Source: Candidatus Nanoarchaeia archaeon
Lineage (GTDB): Archaea; Nanobdellota; Nanobdellia; Woesearchaeales; JACPBV01
Length of the DNA stretch: 64,000 nt
Reading direction: 5' to 3'
NCBI GenBank assembly: GCA_028279655.1
Contig: JANQNH010000021.1
Coordinates: 1-64,000, forward strand
In this document: positions 32,743 through 42,271 of the stretch, piece by piece
How the letters are laid out: each line of letters begins with the position of its first letter
Position numbering within the stretch: position 1 is the first letter of the stretch
Notes under the pieces: model-generated
Seen by the model: the letters and a program-made list of their open reading frames with translations, nothing else
What the model was told of the DNA's origin: nothing
Databases searched by the model: none
Translations under genes and position numbers: made by a program

Positions 32743-35700
32743 AAAAATAATGGTAATAGGTAGTGGGCCAATTATTATCGGACAAGCCGCTGAATATAAG
32801 CAATAAGCTTTATCAGAGTCGACTATTCCGGTACTCAGGCCTGCAAAGCCTTAAGAGAAGAAGGATATAAAGTAGTTTTAGTCAATTCTAATCCTGCAAC
32901 AATAATGACTGATCCTGATATGGCTGATGCAATATATATCGAGCCTTTAAATCCTGAGATCCTATGTGAGATTATCCGTAAGGAGAGGCCTGATGGTCTT
33001 TTGCCTACAATCGGAGGGCAGACAGGATTAAATCTGGCGGTTGCTGTTGCTAAAACAGGAGTATTGGAGGAATGCAATGTTGAGGTTTTAGGGACATCTA
33101 TAGAATCTATCGAGGAAGGAGAAGATAGAGAGCTTTTTAAGAAGCTGATGATAGAGATTAAGGAACCTATCCCTAAGAGCAAGACTGTGAATACTGTTTC
33201 TGAGGCTAAGGAGTTTGTCAAACAGATCGGGCTGCCGGCTGTGATAAGGCCAGCTTACACTTTAGGCGGAACAGGAGGGGGGATTGCTTTTACTGATGCT
33301 GAGCTTGAAAAGATTACACAGCATGGACTTAATCTAAGTCCTATAACACAGGTGTTAATAGAACAGGCAATATTAGGGACAGCAGGATGGGGGGAGTTTG
33401 AGTTAGAGGTTATGAGGGATAAGAACGACAATTGTATCATAATCTGTCCTATGGAGAATTTTGATCCTATGGGTATACATACTGGAGAGAGCATAGTGAC
33501 TGCTCCAACGCAGACATTAAATGATCATGATTTTCAGACCTTACGTACCTCTGCTATCAAGATTATCAGGGCATTAAAGGTCAAAGGGGGATGCAATATC
33601 CAGTTTGCTCTTAATTATAACACTGGAGAGTATGTGATAATCGAGGTCAATCCGAGAGTGAGCAGATCATCTGCACTTGCATCCAAAGCTACTGGTTATC
33701 CTATTGCCAGGATAGCTGCAAAGATAGCTATAGGTATGACACTTGATGAGATACCCAATGATGTAACTAAAGAAACGAAAGCTTGTTTTGAGCCAACAAT
33801 CGACTATGTGGTTGTGAAGATACCCAGATGGCCTTTTGACAAGTTTGAAACTGCAGACAAAAGAATTGGAACACAGATGAAATCTACAGGGGAGACTATG
33901 GCTATCGGCAGAACCTTTGAAGAGTCTTTGCAGAAGGCTATCAGAAGCCTGGAGGTAGGTAGATTTGGATTAGGGCATGACCCTAAGGATAAGGTATGTT
34001 CAGATAATGAAGAGATCATCAGTAATTTGAAGGTTGCTACGCATAAAAGGATGATGTATGTCCGGGATGCAATAAAGTGTGGGATCAGCCCTTCTGAGAT
34101 ACATGAGATAAGCGGAATAAACCAATGGTTTCTGGAGAAGGTAAAAAATATCTATGATATCGGAGAGAAGATAGAGTTAACCAAGGAATCTATTCTTTTG
34201 GCTAAAAGGAACGGATTTTCTGATGTTCAGATTGGTACTGTTGTAGGGAAGAGTGAGAAAGAAGTGAGGCAGTTTAGGATTTCAAATGGAGTAATACCAA
34301 CTTATAAGATGGTGGATACATGTGCTGCTGAGTTTAAGGCATATACCCCCTATATGTATTCAACTTACGAGAGAGAGGATGAATCAAATCCTACTGACAA
34401 TGATAAAAAGGTTATTATTGTTGGTGGGGGGCCTATTAGAATAGGGCAAGGGATTGAGTTTGACTATGCTTGTGTACATTCGGTCTTTGCTTTGAGGGAA
34501 CTTGGATATGAGGCCTTGATAATAAATAATAATCCTGAAACGGTTTCGACTGATTTTGATACATCTGATAAATTATATTTTGAGCCTTTAACGTATGAGG
34601 ATGTTCTTAATATCATCGAGAGGGAGAAGCCTTATGGTGTGATATTGCAGTTTGGAGGACAGACCCCTATCAATATGGCTATGAAACTAGAAGAAGCAGG
34701 GGTTAATATATTGGGAACACAGCCTTCAAGCATAGATACTGCAGAGAACAGGAATAAGTTTGGTGCAATCCTTGACAGATTAGGTATTCCCTCTGCTGAT
34801 TGGGGGACTGCTTTTTCGTTTGAAGAGGCTCTAAAAACAGCAAACAAGATTGGCTACCCTGTTTTGGTTAGGCCATCTTATGTTTTGGGTGGAAGAGCAA
34901 TGCAGATTGTGGATAATGATGAGGAATTAAAAGGTTATATGAAGGAGGCTGTTAATGTCAGTCCTGAACATCCTGTTTTGATTGATAAGTATCTTGCGAA
35001 TGCTATTGAACTTGATGTAGATGCTCTTTGTGATGGGGATTCGGTCTTTGTTGCTGCGATAATGGAACATATCGAGGAGGCAGGGGTTCACTCTGGAGAT
35101 AGTGCCTGCGTAATACCTCCCCAGAATATTTCTGATTCTATCAAAGATAAGGTAATTGAATACACTAAGAAATTGGCTGTTGAGCTAGGTACTGTTGGGC
35201 TGATAAATATGCAGATGGCTGTAAAGGATGATGTAGTCTATATTCTTGAGGCAAATCCCAGGGCTTCCAGAACTGTGCCTTATGTGAGTAAATCTGTAGG
35301 TGTTCCTCTGGCTAAGATGGCTACAAAGATCATGCTAGGAAAGAAACTCTCTGAGCTGGGGCTTAAGGAGTATAAGGAGCCTAAGTTTGCATCTGTTAAA
35401 GAGGTCGTGTTTCCTTTCTTGAAGCTGCAGGGAGTGATTCCAGAGTTAGGGCCAGAGATGAAATCTACCGGAGAGGTAATGGGTATTGATTCCAACTTTG
35501 ACAGGGCTTTTTTTAAGGCGCAGGCTGCTGCAGGTGTTGAACTTCCTTCAAAAGGTAATGTTCTTATGGCTATCGGCAAGGACAAACATAAGATAGAAGC
35601 AATACCTCTGGCTAAGGAGATTATCGAGATGGGATTCAAGCTTTATTGTACAAGGAGTACTGCAGATATCTTCAAGGAAAATGGTGTTGAGTCTGTGAAG

Positions 35701-35961
35701 GTCCCTAAGATAAGGGATGATCCTCTGGTTCTGGAGATGATGAAGAAAAAGGAAATACAATTAGTGATAAATATCCATAGAGGAAGCCATCCTAAGAGCG
35801 ATTCTTCTACTATAAGGAGGGCTTGTGTTGAGCTGGATATTCCATGTATAACCAGGATGAGCTCAACAAAAGCTGCCATCAGGGCAATAAAGGCATTGAC
35901 TAATGATAAGATTTCTGTTAATTCTTTGGAAGAGTATTACAAGGAATTTAATAATATATAA
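32720..35961 (+). CDS. carB: Carbamoyl-phosphate synthase large subunit, interrupted by a 23-nt intron
   Basis: Joined 32720-32795 and 32819-35961 encode about 1,072 residues, the normal CarB length. Two ATP-grasp halves (first [26 protein letters not shown] and [18 protein letters not shown]; second [43 protein letters not shown]), metal-site [25 protein letters not shown] segments in both, and a C-terminal allosteric MGS-like domain. Without splicing the frame hits TAA four codons after Glu (TAT AAG CAA TAA). The start is uncertain: the codon aligned with the usual initiator Met (before PKRKDI) is ATC at 32720, though a perfect GGAGGTGA lies 7 bases upstream; the first ATG in frame is 32750. 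The gene follows carA and the endonuclease. Confidence 0.92.
32796..32818 (+). other. Bulge-helix-bulge intron in carB
   Basis: 23 nt. Pairing: outer GCCG with CGAC (one mismatch), 4-bp central helix CTGA/TCAG, 3-nt bulge ATA on the 5' side and AGT on the 3' side, inner helix TAAGC/GCTTTA around AATAA. The archaeal splicing endonuclease cuts between nucleotides 2 and 3 of each bulge (AT|A and AG|T), which joins GAAT to TCGAC and restores codons GAA TTC GAC (E-F-D) of the invariant EFDYSG motif. Confidence 0.9.
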
Positions 35962-36097
35962 GGTAAAGATTTATAAATGCTAAAGTATTCACTACTATAT
36001 AATTAATAATACTTAGAGATATTAGATATTTTCTTAGGTGTTTAGACAGAGATTGATTGCTAGATAGTTTAAAGGTAAGAGTGTGGTTGGAAGAAGA

Positions 36098-37447
36098 ATG
36101 AAGCATATAAACAGACGCCAATTATTGAAGTTAGGTATAGATTCAGTTAAAGTGGGTTTTGGGGCTAGTATTGGTTTGGGTGTAGGTTATACTCTATTTA
36201 ACACCCCAACTGAAAAATATGTCAGGCCTGAGAAAGCTGAATTTAATCCAGAACCACCCGGGATAAATCCTTACAAGCAGTGGACGCTGGAGAAGGTATT
36301 AGATGATGGGTCTGTGGAATTGGAAGATATAACCTCCATCATTACTGAAAGATTAAAAGAATTGGAAGCACTACTAAAAGGAACAGATGTTAATTTTAAG
36401 CCAGAAAGGTATGTTGACAGGCACCATCATGATGCTGTTATAAGCAGTAATGGCTCATACTTTGCTACAAAGTGGATTAGGACTACTTATAATGATAATG
36501 AACCTGTATTAAGATTACTCCATGAGCATGATAATAGCATAGAGGCATGGAGAGAGGGCATCATTGAAACATATTGCCTGATTGACTCGAATGCAGAAAA
36601 GATATTCTTACTTCCTAAGTTCTTGCCTGAACTTGAAGAGAGAGGGTATAGTGGACCTATTGATATTAAGGTTCTTGGTGTGAGTGATAATGGCATTTGT
36701 TCGTATGTTTTGCATCCTAGAGGCAAACCAGAGGAACCTATTGCAGGAGTTTTTGCAGACCTTCCAAATGGGAGGATCCAGCCTTTTTTTCAAGAGGATC
36801 AAGGTGTAGAATGGGATTTTAGCAATTTTTGGATCTCTTCGGATGGGGAATTAGCTAGAATCATGCCTGATGGACATGTACTTTATTTTAATACAAATGA
36901 TGGTTCTCTTGTTCCAGGAGGGTATGGTGTTTTGGAGGCGCTTAGTGAAGATAAACAAGTAGCTATCTTTAGGCGTGATAGTGTTCCGGGAAGTAATAGC
37001 CGTTTTAAATCCAATTATGTTGTTTTTGATCCAAGAATGGTAGATGGGCATTATGACATGCGGAAGAATTTTGTTACCCGTCACAAGAGCACTAGTAACG
37101 GAGGTTTAGATTATCGAATCAGTCCCAACGGAGATGCTTATATGTCTATACACCATGTAAAAAGGAGTAGAAAGATGGGTCTTAGATGGCGTGATTTGGT
37201 GGGTCTCTTTAGAGGTAGCCCTAAAGAGTACTATAGGTTGATTGTCAATAGAAGAAATGGGATAAGGTATGAGATGTCAAGACCTGAGGTACCTCGTGAC
37301 AAACCTTTGCATAATCCTTATATTATTCTGCCTGGTGATATGGGCCAACCACATATTGCAGATAATGGAGAGGTTATTGTTGGAAGAAAGAGAATTCCGT
37401 TTTTTTCAAGAAAGGTACCTCAACCAGTAGGACAACGGCCGTTATAG
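36098..37447 (+). CDS. Tat-exported protein, possibly beta-propeller
   Basis: 449 residues from the ATG at 36098 (a GTG at 36083 adds five residues). The N-terminus NRRQLLKLGIDSVKVGFGASIGLGVGY is a twin-arginine (Tat) signal, meaning export of a folded protein. The body has repeated blade-like segments (VISSNGSYFATKW, VSDNGICSYVLHPRGK, ISSDGELARIMPDGHVLYF, ISPNGDAYMSIHHVK, IADNGEVIVGRK) each with an NG/DG turn, as in WD40/YVTN-like propellers. No cofactor motif is obvious. It lies alone between carB and purL with its own AT-rich promoter. Confidence 0.7.
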   Translation: MKHINRRQLLKLGIDSVKVGFGASIGLGVGYTLFNTPTEKYVRPEKAEFNPEPPGINPYKQWTLEKVLDDGSVELEDITSIITERLKELEALLKGTDVNFKPERYVDRHHHDAVISSNGSYFATKWIRTTYNDNEPVLRLLHEHDNSIEAWREGIIETYCLIDSNAEKIFLLPKFLPELEERGYSGPIDIKVLGVSDNGICSYVLHPRGKPEEPIAGVFADLPNGRIQPFFQEDQGVEWDFSNFWISSDGELARIMPDGHVLYFNTNDGSLVPGGYGVLEALSEDKQVAIFRRDSVPGSNSRFKSNYVVFDPRMVDGHYDMRKNFVTRHKSTSNGGLDYRISPNGDAYMSIHHVKRSRKMGLRWRDLVGLFRGSPKEYYRLIVNRRNGIRYEMSRPEVPRDKPLHNPYIILPGDMGQPHIADNGEVIVGRKRIPFFSRKVPQPVGQRPL

Positions 37448-37485
37448 TAAAGAATCCTTTTTTATCGGTACAATGTTCCACAAAC

Positions 37486-37495
37486 TTTATATATA
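37486..37495 (+). promoter_or_regulatory. TATA box of the purine operon
   Basis: TTTATATATA, 27 bases upstream of the purL ATG at 37523, predicting an essentially leaderless transcript for the purL-receiver-purQ-purS unit. Confidence 0.6.
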
Positions 37496-37522
37496 CACCC
37501 AAATCCTTCTAAATTGAGAAAA

Positions 37523-39868
37523 ATGGGTGGCGTTGATGTTAAGACAATTCCAATTATTTCTATGTCTGATAAAGATATCTCTGCGTTCATAAAGAAGAAT
37601 TCTCTTGCATTAAAGGTTGATGAATGCAGGAAGATTACTGAGCTTATCGGCAGAGATCCTACGCTTACTGAGCTACATATGTTCAATATTGAGTGGAGCG
37701 AGCACTGCAGCTATAAGTCAAGCAGAGAGGTCCTTAAGATGTTGCCTACTTCTGGGCCCACTGTAATCCAAGGGCCTAAGGAGGATGCAGGGATAATTAA
37801 ATTCGCTAAGGTTGATGGGGAGCAGTATGGGATTGTAATTGCTCATGAAAGCCACAATCATCCATCACAGGTTGTCCCCTATGAAGGTGCGGCTACTGGA
37901 GTAGGAGGTATTGTAAGGGATGTTCTTTGCATGGGGGCTAGGGTTATAGCAACTGCTGACCCTTTGCGTTTTGGTGATGTTAGTGGGAAAAAGAAGAACT
38001 ATGTGAAATATGTGGCAAATGCTGTTGTTGATGGTATTGCTGGTTATGGTAATCCATTAGGCGTTCCAAATATTGCAGGGGATGTTTATTTTAATTCAAG
38101 CTTTGATGATAATTGTCTGGTGAATGTTGTTAGTTTAGGGCTGATAAAGGAGAAGGAGATCATACATTCAGCTGCTCCTTCTGATGCAGAAGGATATGAT
38201 ATTATCGTTGTAGGAAAAGCAACTGATAACTCTGGTTTTGGGGGAGCTGCTTTTGCTTCGCTTGTTTTGGATGAGGAAGAAGAGGAGTATAACAAAGGTG
38301 CTGTCCAGGTTCCTGATCCTTTTTTGAAGAATATATTGTTCAGGGCAACTGAGGAAGTCTTTAGGGTTGCTAGAGAGAAAGGAATCAAATTGGGTTTTAA
38401 GGACATGGGTGCTGGTGGTATTATGTGTGCCAGCTCTGAATTGTGTGAATCTGGTGGGTTCGGTGCTGATATTGATGTTGATAAGATACATATATCTATG
38501 AAGGATCTTCCTCCGTATGTTATTGCATGCGGGGAGACACAGGAAAGGTTTACATGGATCAGCCCCCCTTCATTTACTCCAACAATCCTGAAGATATACA
38601 ATAAGGACTTTGAGCTGCCTATGGTGGCTGAAGGAGCGCAGGCAAAGATCATTGGCCAGGTAACAAAGTCCACTGACTACATATTGAGGTGTGATGGAGA
38701 GATCGTATGCAATGTTGATGTTAATGTACTCACTAAAGGTATACTGTATGATAGAGAGAAGAAGGAGAATAAGAGGGGCTTTAAGGAACCAAGTCTTAAG
38801 GAGCCTTCTGATTATAGTAAGATTGGTTTGAGGATCTTAAACCATCCGAATATCGCTTCTAAGGCCAAGATCTACAAACATTATGATACTGAGGTTCAGG
38901 GCCTCGCTGTTATCCGTCCTGGGGAAGCAGATGCTGGTATACAAGCACCAATCCCTGGATGTAAAGCAGGATATGCCCTTTCTGTTGATCATAATCCCAA
39001 ATATTCCCGTATTGATCCTTATATGGGTGCTGTCAACGGTGTTGCTGAAGCTATGAGGAATGTTGCTGCTGTCGGCGCAATCCCTTATGGGATGACTGAC
39101 TGTCTGAATTTTGGAAATCCTGAGGTAGCTGAAGCGTTTAATGATTTTGTGTTGAGTGTTGAAGGGCTTAGGGATGCTGCAACAAAGATATGCTGGAAGG
39201 GTGATGGTAAAAGTGCAGTCCCTTTTGTGTCTGGAAATGTAAGTTTCTATAACGAAAGTGTTACTGGGAAGCAGGTCGATCCATCTCCTGTTATTGCCTG
39301 TATGGGTTATATGGATGATTATAGAAAGGCTATCACTATGAAGCTAAAGGAAGAGGGTTCTTCGCTTTTTTTAGCTGGAGATAGGAAGGATGAGCTTGGT
39401 GGTTCGGTCTATTATGAGGTTAATGGTGAGATCGGTGCGAATGTCCCTAAGGTTGATTTCTCTAAAGAGAAGAATATGATCTATGGTGTTATTGATTGTA
39501 TCGATAAAGGGCTTTTGTTGAGCTGTCATGATATATCTGATGGTGGTTTTTTTGCTTGTGTTTCGGAGATGATATTAGGAGGGGAAGCAGACGGTGTGAT
39601 TGGGGCTTCTGTTAATCTTGATTCATCTTTAAGAGCTGATAAGTTATTGTTTTCAGAGTCGTCTGGGTTTGTTTTTGAGGCCAATGAAAAAAATATCAAT
39701 AAAATAAAGTCCATATTTAATGAGTATGGTCTGGAGATAATCAATATAGGAAAAACCACTAAAAATAAATCGTTAATAATCAATAATAATGATAAAAAGA
39801 TAGTAGATCTATCAATTGATGAACTTAAAGAAGCCTGGACAAATGGTCTGGTGGAGGCATTAGAATGA
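37523..39868 (+). CDS. purL: Phosphoribosylformylglycinamidine synthase, large subunit
   Basis: 781 residues from the ATG at 37523 (a TTG at 37514 is unlikely). Converts FGAR to FGAM with ATP and ammonia supplied by PurQ. Visible: TELHMFNIEWSEHCSYKSSREVLK, ATP/metal region AHESHNHPSQVVPYEGAATGVGGIVRD, GNPLGVPNIAGDVYF, second-half NFGNPEVAEAFNDF and FVSGNVSFYNES, and DISDGGFFACVSEM near the C-terminus. The size is that of the small-type PurL that needs separate PurQ and PurS. The stop overlaps the receiver-domain gene by 4 bases. Confidence 0.96.
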   Translation: MGGVDVKTIPIISMSDKDISAFIKKNSLALKVDECRKITELIGRDPTLTELHMFNIEWSEHCSYKSSREVLKMLPTSGPTVIQGPKEDAGIIKFAKVDGEQYGIVIAHESHNHPSQVVPYEGAATGVGGIVRDVLCMGARVIATADPLRFGDVSGKKKNYVKYVANAVVDGIAGYGNPLGVPNIAGDVYFNSSFDDNCLVNVVSLGLIKEKEIIHSAAPSDAEGYDIIVVGKATDNSGFGGAAFASLVLDEEEEEYNKGAVQVPDPFLKNILFRATEEVFRVAREKGIKLGFKDMGAGGIMCASSELCESGGFGADIDVDKIHISMKDLPPYVIACGETQERFTWISPPSFTPTILKIYNKDFELPMVAEGAQAKIIGQVTKSTDYILRCDGEIVCNVDVNVLTKGILYDREKKENKRGFKEPSLKEPSDYSKIGLRILNHPNIASKAKIYKHYDTEVQGLAVIRPGEADAGIQAPIPGCKAGYALSVDHNPKYSRIDPYMGAVNGVAEAMRNVAAVGAIPYGMTDCLNFGNPEVAEAFNDFVLSVEGLRDAATKICWKGDGKSAVPFVSGNVSFYNESVTGKQVDPSPVIACMGYMDDYRKAITMKLKEEGSSLFLAGDRKDELGGSVYYEVNGEIGANVPKVDFSKEKNMIYGVIDCIDKGLLLSCHDISDGGFFACVSEMILGGEADGVIGASVNLDSSLRADKLLFSESSGFVFEANEKNINKIKSIFNEYGLEIINIGKTTKNKSLIINNNDKKIVDLSIDELKEAWTNGLVEALE

Positions 39869-40254
39869 GCCTTTATCTGTTATTAGTTGACGATAGGGAG
39901 AATGAGGTTGATGCCTGGGAAGGTTGTTTAGAAAGAGTGGAAGCAATAATGAACATGGGAATAAAATTTTTAAAAGCTTATGATGGGAAAAGTGCATTAG
40001 AATTGATTGATTCTCATTCAAATGATATATGTGGTGTTGTTACGGATTTAGGTGTAACCTCTGCTATAGATGGAATAGATGGGATAAAGATTATTGAGCA
40101 TGCACGAGATAGGGTGAGTGATTTACCTGGATTACTAATAACATCAAGAAGTCCACCAGCAGGATATATTGGAGTTACTGGTAATTTTTATGTAGCTAAA
40201 CCAGTAGAGATTGCATTGCTAAGGCAAGTGGCAAGAGAGATGCTAAGTTTATGA
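39865..40254 (+). CDS. Stand-alone receiver (CheY-like) domain inside the purine operon
   Basis: 129 residues. The receiver landmarks are present: acidic pair D9-D10 (LLLVDDREN), a phospho-acceptor candidate D61 (CGVVTDLGVT), hydroxyl residue in LLITSRSP and Lys112 (YVAKPVE). No output domain. It overlaps the purL stop by 4 bases and precedes purQ by 10, so it is expressed with the enzymes. No histidine kinase is in the window. A phosphorylation-controlled or purely structural partner of the FGAM synthase complex is possible; so is a simple gene insertion. Confidence 0.78.
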   Translation: MSLYLLLVDDRENEVDAWEGCLERVEAIMNMGIKFLKAYDGKSALELIDSHSNDICGVVTDLGVTSAIDGIDGIKIIEHARDRVSDLPGLLITSRSPPAGYIGVTGNFYVAKPVEIALLRQVAREMLSL

Positions 40255-40264
40255 AGTATGTAAA

Positions 40265-41026
40265 ATGAAAAAAATCGCTGTGATAATGTTTCCAGGGAAC
40301 AATTGTGAGAATGAGACAGCTAGAGCTATAATAGATGCTGGGATGAAAGCAAAGGTTGTAAGATGGAATGAAACTACTGGTCTTTCTGATTATGATGGTT
40401 ATGTGCTTCCAGGTGGATGGAGCTATGAGGATAGGATAAGGGCAGGAGTGATATCTGCCAAGGATCCTGTGATGGAGGTTATTAAGAGAGAAGTGGATTC
40501 TGGGAAGGTGGTTCTGGGTATATGCAACGGTTGCCAAATACTGGTAGAGTCTGGGATTATACCTGGGCTAAAGGATAAGATACAGATGGCTCTTGCTCCA
40601 AACATCAACCCTTTTATCAATGGTTATTATTGTACCTGGATCAGGATCAAGAATAGCTGTAAAAGAACTACGGCCTTTAACATTACTATGGATGAAGATG
40701 AGACCATTCCTATTCCTATTGCACATGGAGAAGGAAGATTTGCAACTAAGGATAATGATCTGATGGGGCAGTTGATCTCTAATGATCAATTGTTGTTCAG
40801 ATATTGTGATGATATGGGGAATATTGCTGATAAGTTTCCTGTTAATCCAAATGGTTCACTAATCAATATTGCAGGAATTTGCAACAAGAAAGGGAATGTA
40901 GCTGCTATGATGCCTCATCCTGAAAGAGCAACATGGATGCACCAGGTTCCTGGGATGCACATTAAAGGAGAAGAGTTTGGTCCTGGGATGAAGATATTTA
41001 AGTCAATTAAGGAGTATCTAAAATGA
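40265..41026 (+). CDS. purQ: Phosphoribosylformylglycinamidine synthase, glutaminase subunit
   Basis: 253 residues. Class I glutamine amidotransferase giving ammonia to PurL. N-terminal VIMFPGNNCENETARAI, PGGWSYEDRIRAG, nucleophile Cys in LGICNGCQILVE, catalytic pair in MMPHPERA, and the PurQ-specific IPIAHGEGRF. Ends in a 4-base overlap with purS. Confidence 0.95.
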   Translation: MKKIAVIMFPGNNCENETARAIIDAGMKAKVVRWNETTGLSDYDGYVLPGGWSYEDRIRAGVISAKDPVMEVIKREVDSGKVVLGICNGCQILVESGIIPGLKDKIQMALAPNINPFINGYYCTWIRIKNSCKRTTAFNITMDEDETIPIPIAHGEGRFATKDNDLMGQLISNDQLLFRYCDDMGNIADKFPVNPNGSLINIAGICNKKGNVAAMMPHPERATWMHQVPGMHIKGEEFGPGMKIFKSIKEYLK

Positions 41027-41457
41027 CCAATGTAGAATTGTTTGTTGGATTAAAGATCCCTGATACAACAGCTATAACTACTTTTCACACTATTGAAAGA
41101 ATGGGTATTGGGGTTAATAAGGTTAAGAGGGAGATCTACTATAGGTTTGATATTGAGGGGGATGCTTCCAGGTTTTCTGATAAGGTGAGTAAGATTGATG
41201 TTTTGGTGAATGCAAATAAGAACAAGTTTTCTCTTAAGTTGGATAAGGAAGAAGGTGTTTTTTACATATTGGTCAAAGAGAGTGATGATAAATGTTCTGG
41301 ATTGTTGAAGACATTGCATAAGTTGGGGCTTAGCGAGATAAAGAGTATGGAGAAAGGGGTTTTGTGGTCTTTATATGTTGATTCTTTGGATATTGCCAAA
41401 GAGATTGCTTCAAAATTGCTGTTTAACGAGAACTATCAGGATATTGAGGTTTTGTAG
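41023..41457 (+). CDS. purS: PurS-like subunit, apparently two PurS domains in tandem
   Basis: 144 residues, about twice the usual 80-90 of PurS. The first half (VELFVGLKIPDTTAITTFHTIERMGIGVNKVKREIYYRF) and the second half (VFYILVKESDDKCSGLLKTLHKLGLSEIKSMEKGVLWSLYV, then KEIASKLLFNENYQDIEVL) each read like one ferredoxin-like PurS unit. PurS dimers bridge PurL and PurQ, so a fused pair would act as a built-in dimer. Identification rests on position after purQ plus the weak motif match. Confidence 0.72.
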   Translation: MTNVELFVGLKIPDTTAITTFHTIERMGIGVNKVKREIYYRFDIEGDASRFSDKVSKIDVLVNANKNKFSLKLDKEEGVFYILVKESDDKCSGLLKTLHKLGLSEIKSMEKGVLWSLYVDSLDIAKEIASKLLFNENYQDIEVL

Positions 41458-41521
41458 GGCTTTCTGTATATGACTACTAAACAATAGAAATATTTTAATA
41501 TTTGATAATATTCCCTTACTT

Positions 41522-42196
41522 ATGGATGATCTCATAAAGGGTTTAAGGAATCAAATAATCGGTTATTTAAAACATAGTCTGGTAAGAGACTATAATGAAT
41601 TAACTTCCTTTCTCAAGGCACAGATTATAGAATTATTGCATTCTAAGTATGGAGCCGAACCAGTAGAGAATGATCCCTCTCATGTTGCTTTTTCTCAAAT
41701 TGGGGAAATACATGGGGAGCATTATCCTGTGAGGGAAAAGGATTATTCTGCCTGGGTTGCTAACTCAATGGTTGTACCTATCTATTCTAGGTATGGATTA
41801 CATACCTTGGAAGAGGTAATGGGTTTAAGGCAGAGAGAAGTGGATCATGCCAGGGAAACAGGAACTAGAATAACAAGGGATTTGACTGTGATTTTCTCAC
41901 CCAATACATGGTATCTTGTTGAGGATAGTGGTGAAGCCGAGCCTTCAGAATTTGAAAATTTTGTAAACAATGCCAGTAAGGACATTATGCAACTGATGTG
42001 GGGGATAGCAGAAAGAAAAGATGCTTTTGAGTTTTGTCCAGATATATTTGATCCAAATCCAGATTTATCCCTAAGGATAAATGATGATATAATAAGAAGC
42101 ATTTATAATGGCAAAGATGCTTCGCCTTTAACAAAAAAGATCATGCAGGATTATAAACCTGAAAAACCAAATGGAATTAGTAATGTTGCAGCTTAA
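41522..42196 (+). CDS. Protein of unknown function
   Basis: 224 residues, soluble and mostly helical, beginning MDDLIKGLRNQIIGYLKHSLVRDYNEL. It has a conserved-looking HGEHYPVREKDYSAWVANSMVVPIYSRYGLHTLEEVMGLRQRE stretch. A TTTTAATA-type box lies about 25 bases upstream. Located between purS and guaA but with its own promoter. No family recognised. Confidence 0.6.
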   Translation: MDDLIKGLRNQIIGYLKHSLVRDYNELTSFLKAQIIELLHSKYGAEPVENDPSHVAFSQIGEIHGEHYPVREKDYSAWVANSMVVPIYSRYGLHTLEEVMGLRQREVDHARETGTRITRDLTVIFSPNTWYLVEDSGEAEPSEFENFVNNASKDIMQLMWGIAERKDAFEFCPDIFDPNPDLSLRINDDIIRSIYNGKDASPLTKKIMQDYKPEKPNGISNVAA

Positions 42197-42271
42197 TTCT
42201 TAATAATTCCATAATTTTTCAATTATTACCAATAACAAAATATTTAAAAAGAGAACGGCATTTCCTTCTAT

